DNA of 29,651 nt from an uncultured Actinomycetes bacterium (GCA_937888775.1 CALAQT010000340.1:1-29651); one strand, 5' to 3'; positions 16,080-24,742 are shown, counted from the stretch's first letter. Made by a program: numbers and translations. The notes: generated by a model not told the origin, from the letters alone.

Positions 16080-16964
16080 TCAGATGTGTTCCTTGGTGGT
16101 GGTGTGGGACAGGATCCGGGCGAGCCGGCTCGCCGGGCGGAAGGCGTCGGCCTGCTCGTCGAGGAACGCCTCGACCGGACGCGGAGGCCGACCGGTCAGA
16201 CGCTCAACGTCGTTCGTCGCCACGCCGTCGCTTCCGGCGGCGAAGTACGCGGCCATGCGTGCCGCGTGCTCGACCTCGAACGCCGGCAGGCCGCGGCGGC
16301 GCATGACACGGACGGTGAGCTTGACGGGCACCTTGAGATGACGGACGCCGAGGTAATCGGCGATCCTCTCAAAGTTGACCGGGCGCGGACCCGTCGGCTG
16401 CCAGGCGCGCTCGCCGGCTTCGTCATCGAGCAGAACCGCGGCCGCGCAGGCGGCGACGTCGCGGACATCGACCATCGCGATCGGCGCCCGTCCAAACGGG
16501 GAGGCGAGCACGCCGGTGGCGGCCACGGTCGGTGCCACCGTCTCGAGCAGGTTCTGCATGTAGAAGGATGGGCGCAGGAAGATGAACTGCATCCCCGAGC
16601 GCTCGATGCGCTGCTCGGCGCGCCAGTGTGCGACAGCGGTGGGCGTGGGGCCGTTAGGGCCGAGTGAGGGGGCGCTGCCGGAGATCTTGACGACCCGCCG
16701 CACACCTGCAGCGACCGCCGCGTCGATGATCGCGGCTTCGTGCTGTTCTTGGTTTGGGCCGTGCGGGGCGAGAAGCAACATTCGTTCGACACCCTCGAGC
16801 GCGGCCGACAGCGTCGCCGGCACCTCGAGATCGGCGTGCACCGCCGGCAGCGGTAGGCTGACGTCCGGCCGGCGCACGAGCGCGCGAGCTTCGATGCCGC
16901 GCCCTGCGAGCTCCGCGGCGACGTGGCGGCCGACCCGCCCGGTCGCTCCGAGCACGGCGATCAT
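16080..16964 (-). CDS. NmrA-like NAD(P)-binding protein
   Basis: 294 residues from ATG 16964, overlapping the hydroxylase stop by 4 bp (ATGA). MIAVLGATGRVGR gives the GxxGxxG dinucleotide loop at residues 6-12, followed by ARALVRRPD. Then LLLAPHGPNQ, VVKISGSAP and FLRPSFYMQNLLETV are the usual atypical-SDR/NmrA pattern, with no YxxxK pair visible. Members act as redox sensors or as reductases on quinones and aldehydes. In a meta-cleavage operon it could reduce a quinone or oxidise an aldehyde intermediate (inference). The frame is open for 47 codons upstream, but those lie inside the hydroxylase gene. Confidence 0.8.
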   Translation of the reverse strand: MIAVLGATGRVGRHVAAELAGRGIEARALVRRPDVSLPLPAVHADLEVPATLSAALEGVERMLLLAPHGPNQEQHEAAIIDAAVAAGVRRVVKISGSAPSLGPNGPTPTAVAHWRAEQRIERSGMQFIFLRPSFYMQNLLETVAPTVAATGVLASPFGRAPIAMVDVRDVAACAAAVLLDDEAGERAWQPTGPRPVNFERIADYLGVRHLKVPVKLTVRVMRRRGLPAFEVEHAARMAAYFAAGSDGVATNDVERLTGRPPRPVEAFLDEQADAFRPASRLARILSHTTTKEHI

Positions 16965-18454
16965 CCGACCACCTCGACCCGGGCGGGTGGAGCGATGCGC
17001 CGCCAGGCCTGGAGTGCCGAACCCACATCGTCGAGCCCTCCGCAGGCGAACACGTAGCGGTCCGGGCGCAAGAGCGCCCAGGTCAAGCCCCGAGCTCTCA
17101 GCCACTCGCCGTCCTTGCCGGGGTCGAACACCGATATGCCGGCGTCTTGAAGCAGTGCTCGCGAGGTCTCATCGATCGTCACGGCCGACCAGGTCGAGCC
17201 CAGCCGATCGTCGAGGCGGCCGGTCTGCGGAAACAGCGTCCCGACCGTGCGGCGCATCGGGATGCGGGCCGGGCGCGTCGCGAACGCGCCCTCGCAGTAG
17301 GTCGGCAGCGGCTTGACGTTCTCGGCCAGCAGGCGCTGCACTCGGGTGCCGTCGACCGCACACAGCCAGCCGTCGCGGGCGCGTACCCGCCAGGGACGGG
17401 TTGACTGGACGAGCCCGCCCATCAGGCGCGCCAGCCGTTGCATCGCGGCGACGTGGGGGCGGCGCTCGCGCTCGTAGGAGTCGATTAGAGAAAGCGGGGC
17501 GCCGTCCAGGACATTGGCTAGCTTCCACGCGAGGTTGCCGGCGTCCCGCGCGCCGGAGGAGAATCCCTGGCCGGCGAACGGCGGCATCAGGTGCGCGGCG
17601 TCGCCGGCGAGCAGCACGCGGCCGCGGCGCCAGCGTGCGGCCATGCGCGTGTGGAACGTGTAGACCACCGCCCGCTCGATCTCCGCGCGCTCGCCCTCGA
17701 GCCATTCCGCGACCGCGCGCTCGACCGCTGCGGGCTCCAGGTGGGGCGCGGGATCCTCACCGGGGTGCAGCATCCACTCCCAGCGATGGCGGCCTGGGGA
17801 CATCGGCAGCGTGACCGTCGGCCGCGCGGCACGCCCGACGAAGTGCGGGTGGGGAATCTTCGCCAGAGGGCGGTCTACGAGGGCGTCGACGACGATCCAG
17901 CGCTGCGGCGCTGTGCGGCCCTGGAAGGGGATCTGCAACCGCGCGCGAACTGCGCTGTTCGCGCCGTCGCAGCCCACCAACCAGCGGGCCGAGATCAGCG
18001 TGGAGCGTCCGCCGTCCACGGGACGCGCGTAGACGTCGACATGATCCGCGCGCCGGTCGACCGTTTCCAACGCCAGACCGCGACGCACCTCGACCGTCGG
18101 CCGGTCGTCCAGGGCGGCGAGCATCGTGCGCTCCATCGCCGGCTGGTTGATCGACACCAGCGGCGGGTGACCAAGGCGCCCGCTCCGCGCCCGGAACACC
18201 TCCACGGCGCGGCCGGCGGCTGTGATGATGCTCGCGCCCGGCTGAACCTCGGCGTCGGCCAGCACCGCCCGATCGAGCCCGACGGATTGGAAGATACGCA
18301 GAACCTCGTCATCGATCACCGCCGCGCGCGGCAGCGTGTACGGCTCGTGCTCGCGGTCAAACGCGAGCGTCCGCACGCTGTAGTCGCCTAGCAGCAGCGC
18401 CAGCAGCTGACCCACAGGCCCGAGGCCGCAGATGATCACGTCGTACTCGACCAC
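16961..18454 (-). CDS. FAD-dependent aromatic ring hydroxylase (MhpA/PheA-type)
   Basis: 497 residues from GTG 18454, 4 bp after the FAH-family gene. It has all three marks of the flavin hydroxylases: GLGPVG at 10-15 for FAD, the GCDGANSAVR DG motif near 161-170, and VLLAGDAAHLMPPFAGQG near 280-297. The length and the C-terminal thioredoxin-like part match phenol or 3-(3-hydroxyphenyl)propionate hydroxylases, which use NAD(P)H and O2 to put a second hydroxyl next to a phenol group. That would make the catechol cut by the dioxygenase two genes on. The frame is open upstream to 18562, but that part overlaps the preceding gene. Confidence 0.88.
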   Translation of the reverse strand: MVEYDVIICGLGPVGQLLALLLGDYSVRTLAFDREHEPYTLPRAAVIDDEVLRIFQSVGLDRAVLADAEVQPGASIITAAGRAVEVFRARSGRLGHPPLVSINQPAMERTMLAALDDRPTVEVRRGLALETVDRRADHVDVYARPVDGGRSTLISARWLVGCDGANSAVRARLQIPFQGRTAPQRWIVVDALVDRPLAKIPHPHFVGRAARPTVTLPMSPGRHRWEWMLHPGEDPAPHLEPAAVERAVAEWLEGERAEIERAVVYTFHTRMAARWRRGRVLLAGDAAHLMPPFAGQGFSSGARDAGNLAWKLANVLDGAPLSLIDSYERERRPHVAAMQRLARLMGGLVQSTRPWRVRARDGWLCAVDGTRVQRLLAENVKPLPTYCEGAFATRPARIPMRRTVGTLFPQTGRLDDRLGSTWSAVTIDETSRALLQDAGISVFDPGKDGEWLRARGLTWALLRPDRYVFACGGLDDVGSALQAWRRIAPPARVEVVG

Positions 18455-18458
18455 CGGC

Positions 18459-19403
18459 TCAGACGGGTACGGCCGCGAGGTTGATGCGGTTGGTGAGCGT
18501 GCCGATGCCGTCGATCTCGAGCTCGACCGTCTGACCGGGCTGGATCCAGCGGTCGAGCTCAAGACCGCAGCAGCCCGGCATCGTGCCGGTGGAGATGACG
18601 TCCCCTGCGTCTAGGCGCTCGCCGGCGGAGGCGTAGGCGAGCATCGCGCCGAGCGTGTGCTGCGGATTCGCGGTCCTGCCCTCGCACCAGAGCTCGCCGT
18701 CGACTCGCACCCGCCCACGCATCGCCGTCCAGTCGGGAACTGCGTCAGCCGTCACGACGTCGCAGCCGATCGAGTTGGCGAACGTCTTGGCCTTGATCAC
18801 CGGCCCGAAGATGTTTCGTCTGGCGTCGTCGGCCTGGATGTCGCGCGCACTCCAGTCGTTGAGCACGAACCAGCCGCCGACCGCGTCGAGCGCCTCCTCG
18901 GGCGTGGCGTCAACCAGCGGCCTGGCGAGCACGCACGCCAGCTCGAGCTCGAAGTCGAGGAACTGGGTGTGCGACGGCCACCACATGTCCTCGCCGTCTG
19001 CGAGCACCGAGGTGTGGTTTGAGACGTAGAACGTCGGGGCCTCCCGGAACCGAGCGTTCGGCTTGAGCTTTGGGAACGGCCTCCCGGTCAGCCGCTCGAA
19101 GCCCAACACCACCTTCGCCGCGGGAGCCGGGTAGAAGTTCTTGACCAGCATCCGGCTCGAGTCGATCACGTGGCGCTCCCAGAGCATGAACGCGCGGATC
19201 GAGCGCGGTCGAAACGGCAGCCCCGCCGTCCTTGGATCCGCCTCGACGGCGTCTCTCGCGGCGATTGCTGCGGTAGCCCGCTCGCGTGCCGACGCGCCCT
19301 CAGCCAAGAAGGCCAGCAGGTCGCGCTCGCCAGGCAACCGAAGCCACCGGTCGCGGTCCGGGTCGTGGGCGATCAGCCCGTCTGAGGTGGTGCGTAGCTT
19401 CAT
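18459..19403 (-). CDS. Fumarylacetoacetate hydrolase (FAH) family protein
   Basis: 314 residues from ATG 19403, with CGGAGAT about 10 bases upstream. The C-terminal two-thirds is the FAH fold: FYVSNHTSVLADGEDM (about 125-140), FLDFELELACVLARP with the metal-binding E152/E154, LNDWSARDIQ with D183, then GPVIKAKTFAN and ISTGTMPGCCGLE. FAH-family enzymes hydrolyse, isomerise or decarboxylate ring-cleavage products such as acylpyruvates and 2-hydroxydienoates with Mg2+. As the first gene of the operon with hydroxylase and dioxygenase it probably acts on the cleaved ring. The frame remains open upstream to 19610 but runs into the P450 promoter region. Confidence 0.85.
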   Translation of the reverse strand: MKLRTTSDGLIAHDPDRDRWLRLPGERDLLAFLAEGASARERATAAIAARDAVEADPRTAGLPFRPRSIRAFMLWERHVIDSSRMLVKNFYPAPAAKVVLGFERLTGRPFPKLKPNARFREAPTFYVSNHTSVLADGEDMWWPSHTQFLDFELELACVLARPLVDATPEEALDAVGGWFVLNDWSARDIQADDARRNIFGPVIKAKTFANSIGCDVVTADAVPDWTAMRGRVRVDGELWCEGRTANPQHTLGAMLAYASAGERLDAGDVISTGTMPGCCGLELDRWIQPGQTVELEIDGIGTLTNRINLAAVPV

Positions 19404-19574
19404 GTCGTCGGATCTCCGGGTCTGGTGGATGGACGTCAGGCGGACAGCAGCTCGCGGCAGGTACTGCCCGGGGTCGTGCGCGCGCAGGACGACGTCGATC
19501 ACGACGCGCATCAAGTCAGCAAGGCGGGAGCGAGGAATCTCAGACGCGGCGGTTGGAGAGCCCTCATTGCTCAC

Positions 19575-19611
19575 ATTGACGATCGTAGCCGATACTGATA
19601 AGAGCGTCAAT
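19575..19611. promoter_or_regulatory. Inverted repeat and shared 15-bp motif before the P450 start
   Basis: ATTGACG (19575-19581) and CGTCAAT (19605-19611) are perfect inverted copies 23 bp apart and frame the likely promoter of the P450 gene. Inside, CTGATAAGAGCGTCA (19595-19609) ends exactly 3 nt before the ATG. A motif of the same form stands 3 nt before the TetR start. It may be a TetR operator or a shared -10 element of leaderless transcripts. Confidence 0.45.
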
Positions 19612-19612
19612 C

Positions 19613-20790
19613 ATGACGCGACGATCTCTGTCGGTGGCGCCCTCGCTGTCGGTGAACCTGTACGCGGACGACGTGCTCGCAGACTCCCGCGACGTGTTCG
19701 CGCGCATCCGCGAGGCCGGTCCGGTCGTCTGGCTGCCGCGGCACCGGATGTACGCGATTGGCCGCTTTGCAGACGTGCGGGCCGCGCTGCGCAACGACGC
19801 GGTGTACCGCAGCGGGGCGGGCGTAGCGGCCAATCGACTGAGCAACCACCCCGGTCGCCACACCACCCTGTTCAGCGACGACGAGGCACACACCCGGCGC
19901 CGCAAGGTGCTGATGCGCTCGCTTGCGGCGAAAGCGCTCGTTGACATCGAGCCGCAGGTCGATGCCCGAGCCGACGCGCTGATCGAACGACTCCTCGCCA
20001 CCGACTGGTTTGAGGCAGCGACCGACTTCTCCGCGCATCTTCCAATCGGGGTCGTGGCGGAGCTCGTTGGGGGCCGGAGGGCGGTGAGCGACTGCTGCGG
20101 TGGGCTGCGGCAACCTTCGACGCGCTCGGACCGATGAACCGTCGCGGGCTGCGCTCAGCCCGCACCTCGTTCGGCCTGCTCCTTTACACGCTGCGCTTCA
20201 GCGCGGCCGGGGTCTCGCCGGGGAGCTGGGCCGCAGCCGTGTTCGACGCCCGCGACCGGGGTCAGATCACCACTCGACAAGCCCGGGGTCTCGTGATCGA
20301 CTTCGTCGCGCCGTCGCTTGACACCACGATCCTCGCCTCGACCCACCTGCTGTGGGTGCTCAGCCGCCATCCCGACGTGTGGGATGAGATCGTCGCCGAC
20401 CCCTCGGTGATTCCCGCCGCAGTGGTCGAGAACGTCCGCATCGCCTCGCCGATCCACGGATTCACGCGGCGCCTCTCGCGCGACCACGAGATCGACGGCA
20501 CGCCACTACCGCAGGGCTCGCGAGTGGTGCTGCTGTTCGGCGCCGCAAATCTCGACGAGACGCGCTTCCCAAATCCCGAGAGCTAGGACATCCACCGGCC
20601 TAACGGCGCGCACGTCGGTTGGGGAAACGGGCCGCACGCATGCGCCGGCGCCAACCTCGCCAACCTCGAGATGCAGGCCCTGCTGCGCGCGAATGGCCCC
20701 CACGTCCGCCGGATGGCCACCAGCAACCCCACTCGGCTGCGCAACAGCACGCTCCAGGGCTTCAGCGGGCTCACCGCCCGCTTCAATTAG
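19613..20790 (+). pseudogene. Cytochrome P450, frameshifted and with a nonsense codon
   Basis: The N-terminal frame (19613 to about 20070) reads SVNLYADDVLADSRDVFARIR, HTTLFSDDEAHTRRRKVL and ends after VVAELVG. The correct frame then continues, shifted, as GERLLRWAAATFDALGPMNRR in the G-rich run near 20070. It carries the I-helix APSLDTT, the K-helix ENVR and RFPNPES, followed by TAG at 20583. After the TAG the same frame goes on with DIHRPNGAHVGWGNGPHACAG, the heme loop with its cysteine (Trp replaces the usual Phe), to TAG at 20790. Normal relatives have an aromatic residue where the TAG stands. It resembles bacterial soluble P450s of about 390 residues. Probably inactive, unless the two lesions are sequence errors. 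It reads away from the aromatic operon. Confidence 0.8.
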
Positions 20791-20802
20791 CAACCTGCCG
20801 GC

Positions 20803-21486
20803 TCACGAGACGGGTGCCGGGACCTGCGGCATCGGCCGCCGCGCCACCTCGGCTGCGTCCTTCCCCGACAGACCGAACATGCGCAGCACTCCCTCGGCAT
20901 GGTGGCGGTCGGCGTCCTTCGGTGCGCGTCCATCCAGAACGTCGCCCATGACCCCGAGAAGCGCGCCGCCCGCAGCGAACAGCGCGACGCGCTTGTTGGG
21001 AACGCGGAAGCGACCTGCTCTGATGCCGCGCTCGAGGTCCCGCTGGGCGAACGGGCCGAGCGCCCTCAGGCCGATCTTCTGCGACACGTCGAGGCGGATC
21101 AGCAGCCATCCCCACTCAGGGTCGCTGCGGGCGAGGTTCACGAAGTAGCGGTGCGCGGCGGCGACCACCTCTGCCGGATCGTCAAGGTCGGCCGTGACGG
21201 AGGCGACTGCGCCACCCTGGTCGGCAACAGTCTCCTCGACGACGGATTCGACGATCGCCTCCTTGGAGTCGAAGTGGTTGTAGAAGGAGCCGAAACCGAC
21301 ATCCGCCTCGTCGGTGATCTCGTTGATCCGAGTGTTCTCGACGCCCTGGCGGGCAAACAGGGCGCGCGCGGCGTCGAGCAGCTTCCTGCGCGTCTGCTCG
21401 CGACGGCGCGTGTGGCGATCGGGATGCGGCGCGGTGCGCGTCTCGACAGAAGAAGGGGCCTTGCCGCTAGCTACGTTGCGACTCAT
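20803..21486 (-). CDS. TetR family transcriptional regulator
   Basis: 227 residues from ATG 21486. The N-terminal DNA-binding domain is typical: RRKLLDAARALFARQGVENTRINEITDEADVGFGSFYNHF, a helix-turn-helix of about residues 25-70. A ligand-binding helical part follows. It ends 12 bp from the convergent P450 pseudogene and is divergent from the dehydrogenase-LeuCD operon, whose start is 110 bp away. It probably represses that operon, itself and possibly the P450. The motif before its own ATG matches the one before the P450 start. Confidence 0.88.
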   Translation of the reverse strand: MSRNVASGKAPSSVETRTAPHPDRHTRRREQTRRKLLDAARALFARQGVENTRINEITDEADVGFGSFYNHFDSKEAIVESVVEETVADQGGAVASVTADLDDPAEVVAAAHRYFVNLARSDPEWGWLLIRLDVSQKIGLRALGPFAQRDLERGIRAGRFRVPNKRVALFAAGGALLGVMGDVLDGRAPKDADRHHAEGVLRMFGLSGKDAAEVARRPMPQVPAPVS

Positions 21487-21489
21487 ATA

Positions 21490-21504
21490 TGACAATCCTA
21501 TCAG
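21490..21504 (-). promoter_or_regulatory. 15-bp motif before TetR start, candidate operator
   Basis: On the minus strand CTGATAGGATTGTCA lies 3 nt before the TetR ATG. It matches CTGATAAGAGCGTCA before the P450 ATG at 12 of 15 positions, with the same distance to the start. The core TGA...TCA is partly palindromic. It is within the 110-bp divergent promoter region shared with the dehydrogenase operon. Confidence 0.45.
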
Positions 21505-21596
21505 CGGATTCCCTGCACGGAGCACCGCCGATCGCGTGAACGGACACCCCGCATCAGATCGTCACCGCGTGCATTCTGAGAAGTAGGATCATCGTC

Positions 21597-22676
21597 ATGG
21601 GCGGCGCGAAGCGGGTGGTTGCCATCCCCGGCGAGGATGCGGCCGCGGAGGCCTTTTCAGCAACTATGGCCCTTCTCGAGAATTTCTCGCTGGACATAGA
21701 CTGGTCGTATCCACCGGTCGGGGCGGCCGCGATTCAGATGCACGGCGAGGCCTTTCCGGCACAGGCAAGGGCGGCGATCGACGAGTCTGACGCGGCGCTG
21801 TTCGGCGCGACGAGCGGCGCGAGCGCGGGCGCGCTCTTCTACTTGCGTTGGGGCCGCCAGACGTTCGCCAACGTGCGCCCGACGCGATTCACCCAAGGTG
21901 TTGGGAGTCCGCTCGCATCTCCCGAGGGGATCGATCTCGTAATTGTGCGCGAGAATCTCGAGGATCTCTATGTCCTCAGCGAGGGCGCCATTCAAGACCT
22001 CGCGCCGTTGGGGCTTTCGAGCACCACTTGGCAGAAGCCGGTGGTCGATCTCGGGCCCGGTGCCTACGCGCTGAAGGTGATCACCGACCGTGGCTGCGAA
22101 CGCGTTGCCCGATTCGCCTTCGATTTGGCGCGTCGGCGCAAGGCGCAGGGCCGGGCGGGCAAGGTCACCTGCGCCACGAAGCACAACCTGCTCTTTCGCA
22201 CCGACGGGCTGTTCCGCGAGGTTGCCGAGCGTGTGGCCGGCGAATATCAGGACATCGAGCTCGAGGTGCTGATCATCGACGATTTCGCGAATCGTCTTGT
22301 CGGCCGGCCACAGCGGTTCGATGTCGTGCTGCTCCCTAACCTGTACGGGGACGTGCTCTCGGACGCGGCGGCGGCGCTCGCTGGGGGCTTGGGGCTCGCC
22401 GCGAGCGGCTGTTACGGTAGCGACTACGCGTACTTCGAGCCCGTGCACGGAACGGCACCGGACCTGGAGCGCCAGCGCGTCAATCCCACGGCGACGATCC
22501 TGTGCGCCGCGATGATGCTGGAGTACCTGGAGTTCGGCGAAGCGGCGCAGCAGCTGGTGGCCGCGGTCGAGCGGGTCTACGCTGGTGGAACCTCACTTAC
22601 CGCCGACCAGGGCGGTACCGCGTCGACCGATGAGTTTCGCGACGCCGTTGCGGCGGCTATGCAAAGTGGAGGATGA
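21597..22676 (+). CDS. Isocitrate/isopropylmalate-type dehydrogenase
   Basis: 359 residues from ATG 21597. Family residues: LRWGRQTFANVRP (R84, R94), VRENLEDLYV (R118, Y125), TKHNLL with K195, IIDDFANRL with D229, NLYGDVLSD with D252 and D256, and EPVHGTAPDL. These bind the 2-hydroxyacid, the metal and NAD(P) in beta-decarboxylating dehydrogenases. The NLEDLY loop is closer to the isocitrate/tartrate/homoisocitrate side than to LeuB. With LeuC- and LeuD-like subunits directly behind it, the operon can make a hydratase-dehydrogenase pair that isomerises and oxidatively decarboxylates a 2-alkylmalate-like acid; which one is not clear. The next gene starts 4 bp after its stop. Confidence 0.85.
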   Translation: MGGAKRVVAIPGEDAAAEAFSATMALLENFSLDIDWSYPPVGAAAIQMHGEAFPAQARAAIDESDAALFGATSGASAGALFYLRWGRQTFANVRPTRFTQGVGSPLASPEGIDLVIVRENLEDLYVLSEGAIQDLAPLGLSSTTWQKPVVDLGPGAYALKVITDRGCERVARFAFDLARRRKAQGRAGKVTCATKHNLLFRTDGLFREVAERVAGEYQDIELEVLIIDDFANRLVGRPQRFDVVLLPNLYGDVLSDAAAALAGGLGLAASGCYGSDYAYFEPVHGTAPDLERQRVNPTATILCAAMMLEYLEFGEAAQQLVAAVERVYAGGTSLTADQGGTASTDEFRDAVAAAMQSGG

Positions 22677-22680
22677 AGAG

Positions 22681-24093
22681 ATGAGTACACGCACGCTTGT
22701 CGAGAAGATCTGGAACGAGCACGTCGTCGCTGACCTCAGCGGCGGCCTCGATCTCCTGCACGTCGACCGCCACCTCGTGCACGATCTCTCAGGGCCGCCA
22801 TCGCTCGGGATGCTCGCTGCCCGTGGCCTTGCGGTGCGCAATCCGGAGCTGACCTTCGCGATGCCCGATCACACGGTCTCGACCGCGGTTGGTCGCACCG
22901 ATGCGGACACGAACGCGGGCCGCCTGCTCGTGCCCGCGCTGCGCGAGCGGACACACGCGGAAGGCATCCGGCTCTTCGACCTCGACGACGTCGAGCAGGG
23001 CATCGTGCACGTGGTCGGACCCGAGCTCGGGCTGACGCTCCCGGGCGTAACAGTGCTCTGCGGCGACAGCCACACGTGCACGCACGGCGGACTCGGCGCG
23101 CTCGGCTGGGGCATCGGCAGCAGCGACCTCACACATGTGCTCGCCACGCAAACGATCGTCCAACGCCGCCCCAAACAAATGCGCGTCACCTGCTCGGGCA
23201 GCCTCGCCGCGGGGGTTGAACCGAAGGACCTCGTGCTGCAGCTGATCGGCGAACACGGCGCCGATGGCGCATCCGGCTTCGCCGTCGAGTACGCCGGCAG
23301 CGCCATCGCGTCGATGCCGGTCGAGGGCCGCATGACGCTGTGCAACCTCACGATGGAGTTCGGAGCGAAGATCGGGATCGTCGCGCCGGACGAAGCGACG
23401 TTCGATTACGTCGCCGGGAGGCGATACGCGCCCAGCGGCGCGCACTGGGACCAGGCGCTCGCCGCCTGGCGCGAGTTGTCAAGCGACGAGGATGCGGCCT
23501 TCGATCGCGAGATCGAGATCAACGCCTCTGCGGTCTCACCACAGATCACGTGGGGCACAAGCCCGGCGCACACGATGGCCCTCGATGGCAAGATCCCCGA
23601 CCCCGGACAGGCGCGGGATCCGGCGGCTCGCCTGGCCCGCAGCAAGGCGCTCGAGTACATGGGCCTGAGCGCCGGCGAGCAGCTGCTCGGGCTGCCCGTC
23701 CAGCACGTGTTCATCGGCTCCTGCGCCAACGGCCGTCTCTCGGACCTGCAGAACGCCGCATGGGTCGTTCGCGGCCGGCGCGTGGCGGCTGGCGTGCGCG
23801 CGTGGGTGGTACCTGGCTCTCACGGCGTGCGGCGCGAGGCCGAGGCGCTGGAACTCGACCGCATCTTCACCGCAGCTGGCTTCGAATGGCGCGAGCCGGG
23901 CTGCTCGATGTGCCTCGCGGTCAACGACGAGCTCGTCCCCCCCGGAGAGCGGTGCGTTTCGACAAGCAACCGCAACTTCGTCGGCCGCCAGGGGCCGGGT
24001 GCGCGCACGCACCTGTGCGGCGCCGCGACCGCTGCCGCTGCCGCGATTGAGGGCCGCATCGCAGATCCCCGCCAGCTTGCCCCGGTGCCCTGA
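22681..24093 (+). CDS. leuC: 3-isopropylmalate dehydratase-type large subunit (aconitase superfamily)
   Basis: 470 residues from ATG 22681, with GGAGG at 22670-22674 in the end of the previous gene. It starts TLVEKIWNEHV and has VLCGDSHTCTHGG, FIGSCANGRLSDLQ (C348) and EPGCSMCLAVN (C408, C411). The three cysteines that hold the 4Fe-4S cluster are at the LeuC positions. Size matches bacterial LeuC. Together with the small subunit it would move a hydroxyl group by dehydration and hydration. Its place behind a non-LeuB-type dehydrogenase and a TetR gene, away from other leucine genes, suggests a catabolic or specialised paralogue rather than the housekeeping copy (inference). Confidence 0.85.
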   Translation: MSTRTLVEKIWNEHVVADLSGGLDLLHVDRHLVHDLSGPPSLGMLAARGLAVRNPELTFAMPDHTVSTAVGRTDADTNAGRLLVPALRERTHAEGIRLFDLDDVEQGIVHVVGPELGLTLPGVTVLCGDSHTCTHGGLGALGWGIGSSDLTHVLATQTIVQRRPKQMRVTCSGSLAAGVEPKDLVLQLIGEHGADGASGFAVEYAGSAIASMPVEGRMTLCNLTMEFGAKIGIVAPDEATFDYVAGRRYAPSGAHWDQALAAWRELSSDEDAAFDREIEINASAVSPQITWGTSPAHTMALDGKIPDPGQARDPAARLARSKALEYMGLSAGEQLLGLPVQHVFIGSCANGRLSDLQNAAWVVRGRRVAAGVRAWVVPGSHGVRREAEALELDRIFTAAGFEWREPGCSMCLAVNDELVPPGERCVSTSNRNFVGRQGPGARTHLCGAATAAAAAIEGRIADPRQLAPVP

Positions 24094-24094
24094 G

Positions 24095-24709
24095 ATGGAG
24101 CGCTTCACCAGCGTGCAAGGACGCGCGATCCCGCTACCGGTGCCCGACATCGACACCGACGTGATCACCCCCATCAAGCGAGTGATGCAAGGGGGCGATG
24201 CGCTAGTGCGCTATGCGTTTGAGCCGCTGCGCTACACACCGGACGGAGCGCTCGAGCCAGACTGCCCGCTCAACCAGGAGGCCTACCGGGACGCGCCGAT
24301 CCTGCTCGCCGGCGCGAACTTTGCCTGCGGCAGCTCGCGCGAGACCGCCGTGTGGGCCGTGCGGGGCCTGGGCATCCGCTGCATCATCGCACCGAGCTTC
24401 GGCGACATCTTCTTCGACAGTTGCTTCGAGAATGGGCTGCTTCCGGTCGCGCTCCCGCAAGCAGAGCTCGACGCGCTGGCCGACGAGGTGGCCGCCGGGG
24501 AGTTCAGCGTCGACCTTGAGCGCTGCGAGGTCACCACCCCAAGCGGGCGCACGATCGCATTCGCCGTGCACCCATTGCAGCGCGAGGCCCTGCTCGGCGG
24601 CCGCGACTCGATCGAGCTCACGCTGGGACGCGAGCCGGAGATCTCGGACTTCCAGCGGCGCGACCGCGAGCTTCGTCCGTGGGTCTACGAGCTTGCCGGT
24701 GACACGTGA
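24095..24709 (+). CDS. leuD: 3-isopropylmalate dehydratase-type small subunit
   Basis: 204 residues from ATG 24095, one base after the LeuC-like stop. It has PDIDTDVITPIKR, LLAGANFACGSSRE (the flexible loop around the serine-arginine that contacts substrate) and IIAPSFGDIFFDSCFENGLLPV, all typical of LeuD. The length is normal. It forms the second half of the active site with the large subunit. Confidence 0.87.
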   Translation: MERFTSVQGRAIPLPVPDIDTDVITPIKRVMQGGDALVRYAFEPLRYTPDGALEPDCPLNQEAYRDAPILLAGANFACGSSRETAVWAVRGLGIRCIIAPSFGDIFFDSCFENGLLPVALPQAELDALADEVAAGEFSVDLERCEVTTPSGRTIAFAVHPLQREALLGGRDSIELTLGREPEISDFQRRDRELRPWVYELAGDT

Positions 24710-24714
24710 GCAAA

Positions 24715-24742
24715 GCGCTGTGAGCCCTGGCGGTGACAGCGC
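24715..24742 (+). terminator. Hairpin after the LeuD-like gene
   Basis: GCGCTGT (24715-24721) pairs perfectly with ACAGCGC (24736-24742), 14-nt loop, 5 bp after the stop. No T-run follows, so it may stabilise the transcript end rather than act as a classic terminator. Confidence 0.4.

Noticed and set aside
19404..19610. N-terminal extension of the FAH-family protein by 69 codons
   Set aside because: It would run through the P450 promoter region and inverted repeat; ATG 19403 has a GGAG site and gives the usual family length.
22585..22680. Upstream extension of the LeuC-like gene by 32 codons
   Set aside because: The extension overlaps the dehydrogenase gene's end and is not LeuC-like; ATG 22681 has a good RBS and gives the cysteines the standard numbering.
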